Source: Fomes fomentarius
Taxonomy: Eukaryota; Basidiomycota; Agaricomycetes; Polyporales; Polyporaceae
Assembly (NCBI GenBank): GCA_022606135.1
Contig: JABYQN010000008.1
Coordinates: 2,232,001-2,296,000 of the forward strand
Direction: 5' to 3'
DNA: 64,000 nucleotides
This document shows positions 22,203 to 35,982 of this stretch, piece after piece (position 1 is the stretch's first letter; each line of letters starts with the position of its first letter). The notes beneath the pieces are model-generated. The model searched no databases, was not told the origin of the DNA, and saw only the letters and a list, made by a program, of their open reading frames with translations. A program made the translations under genes and the position numbers.

Positions 22203-24671
22203 ATGTCTAACTCCCGAGATCTTCACACTCAGACCATCGGGGAGGATCCAGAGAAGGAAGACGCTATTGAAGCATTGATCGAGGAGGCGCACTCTCCTGA
22301 AGACTCACTTCCACTACCACCGGTGTATACGGCCGAACAGGAAGCTCGACTCTGGCGGAAGATCGACATACGATTTATGCCAATTGTGACATTGATGTAT
22401 CTCTGCTCCTTCTTGGACAGAGGAAACATCGGTGAGATTACTCACTCACCCGAGATGCCGGACGGCTGATCATTAGAGGGTGAGATAGGGAACGCAAAGC
22501 TGCAGGGACTCGTAACGCAGCTCGACCTGACAGGGGATAAATTCAACATAGCATTGGTATGTTCTCTCCTCCAATGCAATGAGTGATAGAGAGCCTCCTG
22601 ACCTCGGTCTCATAGACCTTATATTTTGCGGTAGGTTCTTCATGGCGCCAGGTCTGATAGGGTTACGACCGCTTCGTAGTCATACTACGTCTTTGCAATT
22701 CCTGCCAAGTAAGCGCCCCCTTCTGTTCTCCACATACCGGCAACATCAACTCGACGCAACAGTCTCGTTCTGAAGAAATTCAAGCCATCAAGATGGCTTT
22801 CTGGAATCACCGTGAGTGTGATGTCTGTTGTCTCATCACACACTCCGAATTAAATGCCTCCGAATAGATGACTTGGGGACTGATCACGTAAGGAGAGCCT
22901 TGGATTCGCGGTGTTCCTCGTACTGATCTCTTGGAATAGTGCCCTCATGGGTCTCGTGAAGACGTGAGTCTTCGTCAATTTACCTCTTTGAATTACTGCA
23001 TATCTACAAATGACATTCTAGATACCCGCAGCTGGTTGGTGTCCGAGTTTGTCTAGGAATGGCGGAATGCGGGCTCGCATGCGGTGTATTTTACCAGTAC
23101 GCATCTGCAATGACAGCATCTGCCATCGTGCCCTAACCCCTCTACTTGGGACCTAGTTTCACCTTGTGGTACCCTCGACACATGCTCCAGACCCGCATAA
23201 GCATGTTCTGGGGTGGGGCTACCTTCGCAGGAGCCTTCTCCGGCTTGCTTGCGTTCGGAATCTCTTTCATGTCAGGCACTGCTGGCTTACTCGGATGGTC
23301 ATGGATCTTCGTAAGAAGTCTCCCACCTTTGAAGCTGAATCTAGACCTGACTGTGCTTGCAGATCATTGAAGGTCTTGTGACGATAGTTGTAGGCCTCAT
23401 TGCGCTCTTTGGTGAGTTCATCGTTTAGCAGTACTAATGATTCCCATGCCAATCGAGTCATGCAGTTCTCGTCGACTTCCCTGATACGGCCACGTTCCTT
23501 ACCCCTGAAGAGCGCTCCTATGTTATACATCGCAAGAGTATGTCTCCATTGCTCTGGTTTCAAGGACAAATAGACTAAAACTCGGAACAGAATACGACAA
23601 CTCTTCCGTGGGGGAAGAGGAACACTTCGAGATACGCCACTTGCGCGAAGCAATCCTCGACTGGCAGGTGTGGCTCCTGAGTATCGTTAATATGTTGAAC
23701 TCCTTGGCTGGTGAGCTCGTCAATCTCGCAGCTCCGTGATGTTTCACGTCTCAGATAGTTCCATCGATATAGTGTATGGCATTACGTTGTTCTTGCCGTA
23801 ATCTATTTCCTCGTATATCTTGACTGATACTCGAAAAGCTCATGTACGTGCTTAGGTCTATCATAAATGGGTACGCCTATCTCTACGACTTGTACTAGAC
23901 AGAGATAGCATGACCCATGAGGTAGCTTCGGCTATAACTCGACCATATCTCAGCTCCTAACAGTCCCGCCTTACATCGTCGCTAGTAGGTGATCTCACGA
24001 GCAGTCCCGAGGCTCCCTAGTGCCTACACGCTCATACTGAATCTCCACAGCGGTCATAGTAGTCGTATGGGGCGTATGGAGCGATCGGATAGGGAGACGC
24101 TCCCCCTTCATCATCGCAGGCCTCTCACTGTGCATGGTAGGGTTCGCCATCAACATCGCCGACCTGCCTATAGGCGCAAAATACTTTGGCACTTTCCTAA
24201 TTGTCACGGGCGGGTACGCGGGCTTCCCTGCCATCGCCGCGTGGTACGTCTCATCTCATCGAGGTGTTACTCGCTCATAACGAGTCATCAGGCTTCCAAA
24301 CAACCTGGTGGGACACTATAAGCGAGGCGTAGGCATTGCGATGCAGATCACCTTCTCCAACTTTGGAGGCGTAATTGTCAGCAACATATATCGAGCACAG
24401 GACGCACCCCGCTACACCCTCGGACGTATGTGACCTCCACTGAGCGCAACTGAAGGCTGCAACTGAAGTGATGTGCTTGTCAGACGCTCTCGAGCTGATG
24501 TTCATCGGCATCGCCCTCCTCCTTGTGCCTATCATCGTGTTCCTTTACGCTCGTATAAACAAACAACGAGATTATGCGCAGCAGGAAGCACACGAAAAGG
24601 GAGTCAGATACAATCCAGAAGACCTGAAACGACTTGGAGACCGTGCGCCTGATTTTAGGTATATGCTCTGA
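22203..24671 (+). CDS. MFS1: Dal5/Tna1-like permease of the anion:cation symporter family
   Basis: Around a dozen short exons. The N-terminus is cytoplasmic and acidic, then RLWRKIDIRFMPIV and a first TM ending CSFLDRGNIG. Next exons give GNAKLQGLVTQLDLTG, KKFKPSRWLSGIT, the long TM exon with FWGGATFAGAFSGLLAF and GLLGWSWIF, the loop EYDNSSVGEEEHFE, FGYNSTISQLLTVPPY, and the C-terminus GDRAPDFRYML. These blocks and their order are typical of fungal Dal5/Tna1 permeases (allantoate, nicotinate and similar organic anions); the substrate cannot be told. All expected parts seem present. Unusually, the N-terminal tail contains LPPVY, a PPxY match that MFS2 and MFS3 lack. Confidence 0.85.
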
Positions 24672-24889
24672 GGGATTGGGTATCAGGAGGGGTACATAAC
24701 AGTGGTCAGGAGCGTGTACGAATAGCGACGAGCTACATATCCCCCCTGCCAATCAAAGTGGCACAGATGTCATACGCGTAACATGACCAGATCTAAATGA
24801 AATACGTAGGATGTTAGTGGGAGGATTTTCCTTACCAGCAGAGAGAACTACATACCTCGCTTCTATTGATTTAAGATTCACCATTTAAG

Positions 24890-26090
24890 TTAATATCGCT
24901 GATATCGTGGAGGGAGGGTTCCCGTCTCCGACAGCTCTTCCTCCAATTCGATTCCCTCATCAGGTGGTCCTCCGCCTAGACGGATCCCTCCGTCTGTCTC
25001 GACTCTACGTCTTCCCACGTTCCTCCCTCCAATTCTCTCTGACCTAGTGCTTGCAGATATTGACTCTGGTGAGGCTGGAGGCTGAGGAACCTCCCTCGGG
25101 GAGCCTAAAGGTAGGTGAGGGGCGGAGGAGAGTACGATACCATGTGGTTTTGTCTCAGCACAAGATACGGGAGGACTGTTGCAGCTGTGGAAAACGGTAG
25201 GTGGATTGGCATCATCAGGGTTGACTGGTCGACTCGGCTCTACTACAGGTGGCAGCGCAGCACCAGTAGAGGGAATTCTGAGGACATCATTACTGCATGT
25301 GCACCTAAGATTGCTCGTGTTCAAGGAGTCCGGCGCGTTGATTGCATCAAGAGATGCATCATCGCTACCTGACTTGGTGCCTTCAACCATGGACCCGGCT
25401 CTCCGATTCGGCTCTGCGTCTATGTTGAATATCGAACGTAAGGTTGTGGGATGTCGTTAAATGAGTATTCAGGTGTGCAGGACGATGTATTGGTAAGAGC
25501 CCACCTTCCGGCCCGGGTGTTCTCTTTGGTGCACAATTCTGGGCGCACCGCTTCCGCAGAAAGACATAGTAAAGGAAAATGGTGAGAATGAGCACTGAGG
25601 CTATGAGGGACCCGAGGGCGACCCCAGCAATTGCGCTTGTGCTCCCGAGCGCAGCTCGTCTCGGACTAGAGCCAGAAGTATCGGTTGAAGGAGGTGCGTC
25701 GATGAATGTGGATAGTCCGTCCCCGATGGTGATTGTAGTCTCTATTGATATTTGAGGGGGGAGAGGGGCTGAAGAGCGTGAGTAGATGGATGTTGTTTCT
25801 TGCTCGGTGGTGATTGTACTGGTGGGTAGAGGAATTCCCGAATAAAGATAACTCTGCCGAAGCAGGTGTATCTATGAGCACGCCGTCCCAGCTACAGTAG
25901 GCTCGGAGTGGGTCTCACCGTGGTCATTCTGCTCTTGGGTTGGGAAGGTGAAGGAGGATGTTTATCAGCGGGAACAAAGAGGCCGGGTACCAGCCAGATC
26001 TTGAGTATTTATCTCCTTCGAGAGGCTCTCCCACAATCAACGCAGAAGAATACCACTCGGAGCAACTCGGACAACAGATTCATAGTAGAC
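24890..26090 (-). CDS. PYM8: PY-tail single-pass membrane protein, class A variant (PPRY end)
   Basis: Tail exon 24890-25419 and TM exon from 25505 upward are joined by an 85-bp phase-1 intron (25420-25504). The TM helix reads AIAGVALGSLIASVLIL with LRKRCAQ after it. A Thr/Ser-rich stalk continues upstream to about 25,860, where an acceptor is likely. Exons beyond that are unresolved, so the start is a guess. The tail ends GTLPPRYQRY: still PPxY, but with Arg for Pro at the variable position. The box is DGGIRLGGGPP. It lies tail-to-tail with MFS1. Role unknown. Confidence 0.6.
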
Positions 26091-26530
26091 TCCAAGTTAA
26101 TATTGACAGTTCCTCAAGACAGAACATCCCCAACACCAGCAAAAGATATCTGTCAGAGAGCGGGTATCGCCATGACGCGAATTGGTATCTCTACTGTCTA
26201 CTCTGTGGGCACTGGACAGATCGTAGTCGTTCGTGATATCACGAGAAGAGGACGGTGATGGTACGCGGACAATTAGTGGTAACCGGGTAGCTTGAGTCGG
26301 ACTAATGATACTAGTGACAAACACGCAAGAACAACTTCAAGCATTGACGCGTTCGCTTTAGAGTTATGATAAAAAGAACAGGTGAGACGTATAATACATA
26401 TGGTACGAAGGTCTGGTTCAAGTGCGACCACGAGAGACTCTCAACATGATAAACAATGTCATCAAGTACTATAATCATAATGCAATCTTGTGATGATCAC
26501 GCAACACCCGCACATGGCCTTGCCCCTACC
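26091..26530. other. unresolved 5' region of PYM8 and spacer to the sugar transporter
   Basis: May contain further PYM8 exons on the minus strand, but no frame shows a convincing signal peptide or the two-Cys pattern. Confidence 0.3.
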
Positions 26531-29083
26531 TCACGCAGCAGCGATGCCACCCGGGGCGTACGTCTTTTCCCCGATCGCGCCTTCGTGCTCGTAAAGCGGC
26601 GGCATATCACCGATCTTCTGGCGGAAAACGTATTTGCGGACGTTGTGGCCAAGTGCCTTGATCTGGTACGCTGCGTGCGTGTGCGTCGGTACGCTGAACA
26701 CTTGGTCGAGCTCTTCTAGCGAGAGCGCCTTCGTCTCAGGCACGAATAGCAGTGCGGCGAAGAACCCGAAGACGCTGAGGATTCAGACGTGAGCAGGGAG
26801 GGAGAATAGGAAGAGGAAAAGAGTGACTCACTTCCATGCGGCGAACCATCCAAACGTTCCTTGCGGTGTCCACGCTCCGAGTAATGCGGGTACTGTGAGC
26901 GCGACGACGAAGTTACTGCGCGCGGTGGTCAACCTCATGCGAAAGATCCCACTAGTTTCGAAGTACTCACAAGAACCAGAGCACTGCCGTTGCGTGCGAC
27001 ATCCCCATGTCACGAACATACAGAGGGAACGCCTCAGCCGAGTACTGTGCGACAGCCATGTCAGTGATCGCGTATAGGCAATATGAGAGTGCGTCCGTAC
27101 TGTGAATGGCACAGGCCCTTCTCCGGGCGAGTATGCAGCACAAAACAAGTAGATACCAAGCGCGATGATCCCAGTATGAGCGGGACTTGACTCCGGGATA
27201 TAGCTTGCGGATCATAACAAGTCAGCATCAATGAAGCCAGTCCAACATAAACGAAAAACACACAAGGCGAAACCAGTCATCAAGAGCATGAGGGCCATGA
27301 GAGGGAAGGAGACCAGCAGCAAGTTCCTCCGCCCGAAGGTGTCGATCGTCCAGATAGCAGGGCCGGCGAACACGAAGTTGACAGCGCCAAAACCAAATGA
27401 AGCGAGAAGCGCCGATGTCTGGCTGAACCCGCCCTGGACGAAGATGTTCGAGCTGTAGTACGCGATGGCGTTGATGCCACAGAACTGCTGCCTACATGAG
27501 AACAGAAGTCAGTGGAGTTAGAGCGAAAAGAAGCAACGTATCACGTACATGAACATGCAGATGGATGATGCGAGGGTGGCACGGCGGTTGCGCGGGACCG
27601 TGTAGAGCTCGAGGAACTTGTTCCGGTGCTGTGAGCTCACTGCCTTCTCCGCTTCGAGGAGGACGTGGATGTCTGCGACATGCGCGATCGTAGATGGATG
27701 TGAGTTACAAGAACAGAGGCAGAGCACAGGAAAAGAACGGACAGTAGAGGTCACGGGCGGCTTGGAGGTCCGTGTGGCGGAAGCGGCGGAGAGACTCGAA
27801 CGCCTTGGGGTAGCGCCCTTTCATCATGTACCAACGAGGGGACTCTGGACACAGGTATATTTGCGCGGCCACGATGAGTGCGGGGATACCAGCCTATTCG
27901 AGAAGAAAAAGGTTCATAACGGCGTAGAGGACTGTTTCAGTGAGAAGTGAACTCACACTCGCGAGCATCAGCCGCCAGTTGAGCCCAGTAACGCCAGGTG
28001 GGTCCCTAACATTTTGAAAGGCGAGATCCATAACGTATCCGAGCATGATACCGAACGCAGTCCAGGTCTGCCACATCATGACTAGTGCGCCGCGGATGAG
28101 TGGCGGTGCACACCTAGAGACATATTTGAGCCGCTGCGGCAGAATGCATGTACTCAGAAACGTACTCCGCAGCGTAGACAGGAACGGTTGCGCTCTTGGG
28201 ACCAACTCCGAAGCCAAGGAAGAAGCGGGCAATGAAGAGGTGCCACCATGTGTTCGTGAAGCCTTGCCAGATACAAGTGAGGAAGGATACCAACGCGGCG
28301 ACGAATATCGCGCCTCGACGACCGAGCCATTGATTTAGCTGTTGAAAGAGAGATGAGAAATTCTCGAGAAGGGGCTATGCATATGACTACGTACCGGATC
28401 TGTCACCCAGCACCCAACAATACCACAACACAGCTGAGGGATACGCATTGGACGGTGAGATAAGGGAGAGACGTAAACCGAAATTCAAGGACGTACATAG
28501 GGCGCCGAATTCACCAATCCCAATATCCACTGATTCTTGTTCGCTCCTGAGCCAAGGCCGGGATCGATGCCAAATTGACTGGGGAAGTAGAGATTTGCAC
28601 CATTGATCACCGATTCGTCCATCTGCATCGAGAGAGGTCAATACATTACAAACAGACGAATGAAGGCATAAGGAGACCTACACCCTGCACCGCCGCCGCG
28701 ACCGAACACATGATGACCATGTAATACAGCGTCTTTGGCTGGTCCCACTTGTGCGTAAACTCTCGTCGCAAGACAACACGGTCATGCTCAGTGAGCATCG
28801 GCAGTGTCTCGAACGCCGCGGGGTCCTGCGCGAGAATTGCGCCCTTCTGGATCGTCTCTACATGTTCGGAGAGACCATGGGTCTTTGCGAAGTCTTCCGC
28901 ATCGGCCAGGAGCTGTTCATGCGAGATACCAGCGAGGGGGTTCGCGAGCTTCGCATTGATGTTCTCCGTCCCCTTGCCCGTATCGCGTCGTTCGATGAAT
29001 GACTCCTCGCCAGAGAGTGACGTCTTCTCCTTCTCCGTCGTCGGCCTTTGCGGCTCGAGCTTCTCGATGTTGTCGCTGGACAT
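26531..29083 (-). CDS. MFS sugar/polyol transporter (SP family)
   Basis: Multi-exon gene starting at the ATG 29081-29083 ([10 protein letters not shown]). A long hydrophilic N-terminus precedes the first TM ([15 protein letters not shown]). Further blocks on the minus strand are [56 protein letters not shown], the TFGRRN-type loop, and the C-terminal [21 protein letters not shown] and PETK are signature elements of the sugar-porter family. The insert after TM1 and overall pattern fit fungal polyol/inositol or hexose carriers; the substrate is not determinable. Transcription diverges from no close neighbour; PYM8 lies downstream on the same strand. Confidence 0.87.
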
Positions 29084-29208
29084 CCTTCCCGTAGCGGCGG
29101 CAGTAATGAAGAGAGAGAGAGAGAGATGACCCGGGAAAGAAGAGGCAAGGAACCTGGGGAAAAATCTCACGAGAATCCACACTGTTATACCAATAGTTGG
29201 CTCACCCG

Positions 29209-29216
29209 GTATATAG
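29209..29216 (-). promoter_or_regulatory. TATA-like box of the sugar transporter
   Basis: CTATATAC on the minus strand lies about 127 bases before the start codon. Confidence 0.35.
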
Positions 29217-29957
29217 GGGCTGCGCCGTCGTCGGGACGCGCTTTTGTTGCGGCGGATCGCCGTCGCGGTATTGTGGGGCACAATTGGTGCAGGGTACGTC
29301 ACGCTGTGCTACCATTTTCTCTTTCCGCGCAAGCCGCATTCCCCGCCGGTTCATGTCGGAAGACAAAACCACGATTGACGCCTACAAACGCCTACAACCC
29401 CGGGCATCGCTTTCGTCTCTCTCGGCGTTGTTCTTGGTATCGAGCAGTATGCAAGGTAATCGAGGACAACTTGAGAGCTGGATGTTCACTTGGAATTGCT
29501 GGGAACCAACCTCACGAATGGAGGTACTGCTCGGCAAGCAGATGTCTGGGAACGGGTGGGCTCGCGAGAGGCGTCTCGCTCGTGGAGCCCCGCTGATATC
29601 AGCGTTCGGAAGGTCGGAATGGGTCGGCGGAGTACGTACTCATCATTCCTCTGCCGGCAGTGGTATCAGATTGAACATGCAAGAAGAACCCCAGAAAACA
29701 ACGATCAGCCAGGCAACTTAGGGAACCAGACATGGATGCTGGGATGTTCGTGGAAAGGAAAAAGAAAGTGGGTGTAGTGCGGTACTAACTGCGGTTGTCC
29801 AGATTGGGATCCTCAGACGCCGAAGATTTGCGATCGCGTGGCGGCACGCTAGCCTGGGTTTGAGGTCCGCGACTTGACGATGATCCTCTACCTCAGGCAC
29901 ACAGTGTGAAGCCAAGCATAGGTGGTTATCGTCTTCTACATCTAACAAACATGAATC
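29217..29957. other. intergenic, no supported gene
   Basis: Promoter region of the sugar transporter and 3' flank of MFS2. No repeats or genes recognised. Confidence 0.4.
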
Positions 29958-32647
29958 TCATAGAGTGTACTTGAAGTCCGGCGCACGGTCGCCCATCCGG
30001 CGCAGTTCTTCTGGCTGGTAATCAACTCCTGTTTCTTCCGCATCGCGTCGCCGAACCGCCTTCGCCGCATTCAAACGCCAGTAGGTGAAGACGGCGACGG
30101 GAAGAAGCACCATGCCGAGACCGACAAACATCACCTCGATACCGTCTATGTGGAATTTTTTGCAGGTTTCAGCGGATATAGAAGGTGAGTTCTTAGCAGT
30201 GACAGAGCAACGAGTATGACTCACGTCCAAGAATGTAACCGGGCGCATCCCGCACGCGATACACATTACTTGCGATCGCGCCTCCGGAGTTCCCAAAGAT
30301 GACCTGGATTGCAATCGCTACCGCGCGCTTGTATTGCCCTGCTACGTTGTTCGACATCCTACTCCATGGAGTCAGCCACATTGCCACCACGCGAGGAGAA
30401 GCCAGTGCGGTGTGGAGAAAGAAGACGCACCACGTGACCATAGCCGGATACGCACCATACGCCCCGGACACAACAAGGAAAGTCCCGAAATATTTCGCTC
30501 CCATGTTTTCAGACGTGATATTGATCACGAAGCCCGTCAAGCACAAGAGCTGCCCGCACAGGATGAACGGCGAGCGCCGGTTGACACGGTCGGACCACAC
30601 CGCCCATACGATGACCGTCGCAGCTGTCAAAGGCAATGCGCGCTGTTAGTGCTCAAGTATCAGACTCAGCCGCAGCCGAGGAGGGGAGGGGAAGGTTCGA
30701 GGGTACGTACTTCCAACGACGTAGGGTGGGACCGTCAGGAGCTGTGAGATCGTGGTATTGAATCCAAACCTGGTATGCGCTCCGTCAGCCTTTCCGCACA
30801 CCGAACATCGTTGCCACAAGAAGACTATGCGCGATACGTACCCGTTGATGATTGACCTGCGCACAACAATCCCACATTAGCTCTTCATCTCAACACTCGC
30901 AGCGATGCGGCTCAAGCTCGGCATACTTACGGCAAGAACAACGATATTCCGTAAACTACAATGATACGAGCGCAGCCCCAGTGAGACGGCGCCCGCAGAT
31001 ATAAGAAGTAAGTAGACGCACCGGGCGTAATCACGGACATGTTGATCAAGCTGAGACACCACACTTGCCAGTCCGTCACTGCCTCCCACACGTGCCGAGG
31101 TGCGAAGTGCTCCTCTTCTCCCACAGTAGAATTGTCGTACTCTTTTGCGCCCTTCTTAGTGATAACTCTAGCAAATTCCATCATGAAGTGTACGTACTCT
31201 TGCGATGCACGATGAACGCCCGCTCTTCTGGGGTCAGGAACCCAGCGGTGTTTGGAAAGTCGACGAGGACTATCCAAGGATGGGGTGAAGGGTACAGTGA
31301 TGGCGTCGTAAGTACGCTTCACACTCCCGAAGTACAATAGATGCCACTCACCATAGAACGCGACAATCCCTACTCCGACAGTGACAATGCCCTCAATGAT
31401 CTAGCATTCACACCGCTGTCACCACGTAGCCTCCAGAACAGTGATTTGTGACCCACGAAGATCCACGACCATCCCGCCAACCCCGCAACGCCGCTCATGA
31501 AGGAGATCACGAATGCGAGCAGGCCAGAGAACGCGCCAGCGAGGGTCGCGCCGCCCCAGAAGAGGCCCATGCGCGTTTGCAGCATGTGGCCCGGGTACCA
31601 CATCGACAGGCTGGCAACATGCGTGTTCAGTGAGTCATCGTAGGTACTGGTTGAGGACGGATGTGAGGAGGACTGACTAAAAGAATATCCCAGGCGCCAG
31701 CCCGGCTTCGGTTACACCTAGGCAGACGCGCGTGCCGACGAGTTGCGGATAGCTTGGCAATGGCATACAATGAAGTGAGTGGAAGGAGACGCGAGGTACA
31801 CTGTGGTATGCAGCTCACTTCTTTACGAGACCCATAAGAGCCCTGGTTGAGATGTGTCACCTCTTCCCTGGATGGTATACTAGCTGCAACGGATTGGTGA
31901 CGTACGTGTTGATACCCCAGAGCACCTGGTGGTGAGGAGGAAGCATTTTCAGCGTGCCGGTGCGTGCGTGAGTTGAATCGTACTCACTGTGATTCCAGGC
32001 AGCCACCGTGATGGTCTGAATTTCTTCAGGACGAGGCTACATGATTGTACAAGCATGGCTTTAAGGTTGCGGATTCCACCGAGGGACATGGGATGTACGT
32101 ACTTGCATGGGATTGTAACGACGTTATACGACTGAGTTGGAAGTTGAGCAGGCGGGAATATGATCACAGAAAGCGACAGCGACTGACTATGAACCACATC
32201 GTCTGCATCCGTCACAGGTAAGGAGTGCTTATCGCTGGGACTTTATCGAAGCGACTACTCACGAGCGCAACATTGTATCTATTTCCCGTCAAATTCAGCT
32301 GCGTCACCAGGCCTTGAAGCTTCGCATTCCCTGTCGATGGCCATATGTATATGAGTTTTATGACCACAACAAACACAAGCCTAGGACTCACCGATATTGC
32401 TCCGGTCCACAAACGAGCACAGATACATTACAGTGATCATCGGCATGATATGCCAGTCAACCTTCCTCCACAACCTCCTCTCCTCCTCCTCACTGAGGAC
32501 GGGAGGAGGAGGGAGCGCATCGTCGCCCCCGAAGGCCAGTTCACGCGGACCGATCGTTGGCGTGGAGGGCGAGTCTCGGTCCTCGATGGTCACTTCGACT
32601 CCATCTTTCTCCACTGTCGTGCTCTTTCTCGCTTGCGTTCCCGACAT
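29958..32647 (-). CDS. MFS2: Dal5/Tna1-like permease
   Basis: Starts at 32647 (MSGTQARKST). N-terminal exon has LPPPPVLSEEEERRLWRK and CSFVDRSNIG. Downstream exons contain KKFRPSRWLPGIT, FWGGATLAGAFSGLLAF, GLAGWSWIF, EYDNSSVGEEEHFA, FNTTISQLLTVPPYV and the C-terminus GDRAPDFKYTL. Exon boundaries correspond to those of MFS1, MFS3 and MFS4, so the four come from one ancestor. Transport of small organic anions across the plasma membrane is the family role; the substrate is unknown. No disabling change noticed. Confidence 0.83.
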
Positions 32648-33481
32648 TGCGTTGCGGCCTCCTGAACGCTATCGAGTCCCGAGGGTGTGGACGAGAGACG
32701 AAGAAGATAGGGGGCAACAGGTAGATGAGCCTGATGGCAAGTGCTTCCCTACAACTCCCCGCTCCGTCGGATACAGTGGGTGTAGTACTGTACTCGGCTG
32801 CTGGCATTTTAAGCACAGGCACGTTCATCTATCTATATATGCGGTCAAACGCGCGTGCACGATTCGACGCATATACAGAAGGCGCGCGTTCAGCTGACTG
32901 TACCGAGTCGTGGAGTGGTGGACTAGCGAGAGTTACGTCGAGCACGTCTTGTGCTTCTTTGGAGAGAACATGGAACGGATGCTTGACGCGTGAGACCGAA
33001 GACGCTCTTCATTCTCAGAGTTATTTCTCAACGGCGAACTTGCCACAACCTGGCGGCCGTGTTCTGTGGGGAAAGCGCGTGGCCTGGAGTTCAGTAGAAA
33101 TGGGGAGCTTCGATCACCTCATGATCAGGCTGAACATTATATTGTTAGCGTTGTTGGCGTTATCTTGGACAACAGTGGTGAGAGCGCCACAGTCTAAAGC
33201 AAGCAGGCAAGGAGAGTTATCGTACGGATTGCTTGAGCTGGTGCAGGTAGTGACAGAGATATGGTGGTGGAAGTACGGACGGCCGTTACTTTGAGAGTAA
33301 CTATCTCTGTCCTTCACGAGAGAATAGTCTAATGATACACTTGTTTCGCACGCGACGCTGCGGTACCTGGCGATTGCGGAACCGTCTCTTTACTTTACAA
33401 GGTCGGCGAGTATACGTAGAATGGAGACTCACACTGGCTACGTGTCATGGCTTCCTGGTTCTCGGCGAGTCCCAAAGGGTA
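32648..33481. other. intergenic spacer between MFS2 and MFS3
   Basis: Includes a TATATA stretch at about 32831-32840 upstream of MFS2. A frame at 32725-33294 on the plus strand has one hydrophobic segment but no family resemblance and overlaps the promoter; not called. Confidence 0.4.
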
Positions 33482-35982
33482 TCAAAGCGTATACCGGAAG
33501 TCGGGAGCACGGTCGCCCAAGCGCCGTATCTCCTTTGGGTCGTACTTGATACCCTTCTCGCTCGCCTCCTGTTGCAATACATCCCGTCGCGCATTGATAC
33601 GCATATAGACGAGAACCGTAATTGGAGTGAGCACCAGCCCGAGCGCGATGAAGAGCAGCTCAAGGCCGTCTGCAAACACGTTGTCTTTGAGCCTGTGCCT
33701 CGATTCAAGTGAACTGGAACTTACGTCCGAGCTTGTAATGGGGAGCGTCCTGCGCGCGGAAGACGTTGCTGGAGACGATACCACCAATATTGCCGAAGAT
33801 GACGTCGATGCTGATAGCGACTGCACGTTTGTAGTGCCCGGAGGTGTTGTTCGGCACCCTGCGAGTCATGATACCCTCAGCATGCGACATCGTTCTAAGC
33901 CGCTCTAACTCGCAGCGCAGAAGGGAGAAATATGGTGACGGTATAGACGGTAAGGGACATACCAGGAGCTGGTTGCGGGGAAGCCTGAGTATGCTCCGAT
34001 GACGACGAGGAACGTTCCAAAGTACTTGGCGCCGCTCCCGGCGTTGGAGATGTTGATACCATACCCGACTGCGGAGAGAGACAGGGACATCATGACGAAG
34101 GGCGAGCGCATCTGAATTCGATCGGACCATATCGAGCATACGACGACCATGATGGCTGGTTCAAAAACGGCATGAATTCATCGCGGGCATGTCAAGGTGA
34201 GAGGTTGACGTACTGGCGATGACGTAGGGAGGGATGGTCAAAAGCTGAGAGATCGTCGTATTGAAACCGAAACTGTAGGATTCATGTGAGACGAGCATAG
34301 CATACTCCAGAGGTGATATACCCATTGATGATAGACCTGATGTAGATCTTGATGAGCACTATTCATACGAGATGGACTTCCGACTCACGGAAGGAAGAGG
34401 GAGACGCCGTATACTGCACATGACAAGATGTCACCGTCAGCCTGTTTGCGAAGAGGAGGAGATACTAACTGGAAGTCAACACGGTCAGATTGATGAAGCT
34501 CAGCACCCAAACCTGCCAGTCGAGGAGTGCTTGCCAAAGATGGCGTATCTCGAAGTGTTCCTCTTCTCCGACGGAAGAGTTGTCATATTCTGTCACAAGA
34601 TAAGCGACGACCGCGATGTGGAATAACGCGATCATACTCTTTCTGTGAATGATATAGGAGCGTTCTTCTGGAGTAAGGTATGTGGTGGTTTCGGGAAGAT
34701 CGAGAAGCACTATATAGCTTGTGAGCGCGAGCGTTACAAGGGTGAGGGGCGGCGTATCAACTCACGGAAGTATGCCGCAACTCCGACTATGACGGTTGCG
34801 AGTCCCTCAATGATCTATTGAAGGAAGCATTGAACGTGTGACGACGAGGGAAGTTATTTGATCCCTACGAAGATCCAAGACCATCCGAGAAGCCCCGCTG
34901 TGCCCGACATGAACGAGATGCAGAAAGCGAGCAACCCAGAGAATGCACCAGAAAGGCCCGCTCCGGCCCAAAACATCGCGATGCGCGTCTGGAGCATATA
35001 CTTTGGATACCATAGGCTGTATCTATAGTCGCAGTGGGGATAGAATAAGTCAGGAGACACGACATGTGATTGAGATTTGAGTGCATACAGGTAGAATATG
35101 CCGCACACCAGTCCCGATTCTGCGACACCAAGGCATATGCGCACGCCGACAAGTTGAGGATAGCTGGTAATTCTATCATCAGAGGATATTCAACGTGACA
35201 TTTGGTGCACGTACGTCTTGACAAGACCCATAAGGGCTCTGATCGCGCGGGTCAGATATGCTACATGGGAGTTGGGGAGAGTGCGCACGTCGTTATGCCC
35301 CAGCAGACCTAGCCAGCAATAACCTGGGTCAGCCATCAATTGAACGCTCTGCTTCGAATGCGTACCGTCAGACTTGGAAGCCACCTTGAAGGTCGGAATT
35401 TCTTGATAACGAGACTGACATGCACGTCAATACTGTACATAGAGAACAGGGGTATATCGTACTTAGAAGGGACGCAGAACGTGGCGTAGGCCTTTCAAAT
35501 TGTCATGAGAACTTGCTCTACAGGGGTAAGCGAAGATATGAGACACCTACAATGAAGTAGATGGTCTATATGATATCTTGAGTTCAAGGGCACTTGCCTG
35601 CAACGCGATTGTTTGGGGAACTCACTAGAGCAATGTTGTACTGATGGCCCGTCAAGTCTAGCTGAGTAACGAGTCCTTCTAGTTTCGCATTACCTACATA
35701 TGCACGATGAGTAAGAACCCGAGAGCGAATGGAAGGCGGAAACTCACCGATGTTGGCCCTGTCGAGGAAAGAGCATAGATACAACAGAGTCACTATGGGC
35801 ATGAATCGCATATCGATCTTCCTCCACAGTCGCCTTTCCTCCTCCGGTGTGAGTATAGGAGGAGGAGGAAGTTCATCATCTCCCCCGTATGCGAACTCCT
35901 GAACGGGGGAGGGTACCTCAACATAACACTGGGTCGTGGGCTTCTCATCAGCAGCAAGAGTATGCGTTTCGAGGTGAGACAT
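33482..35982 (-). CDS. MFS3: Dal5/Tna1-like permease
   Basis: Starts at 35982 (MSHLETHTLA). N-terminal exon contains LPPPPILTPEEERRLWRK and CSFLDRANIG, then GNAKLEGLVTQLDLTG and YNIAL. Later exons contain FWAGAGLSGAFSGLLAF, GLLGWSWIF, EYDNSSVGEEEHFE, VGHYKRAVAI-like loop and GDRAPDFRYTL at the end. Head-to-tail with MFS2 on the same strand, a tandem duplication. An upstream in-frame extension exists, but the ATG before SHLETH matches the start of its relatives better. Confidence 0.83.

Noticed and set aside
32725..33294. 189-codon plus-strand frame between MFS2 and MFS3
   Set aside because: No homology, overlaps the MFS2 promoter, and only one weak hydrophobic segment.
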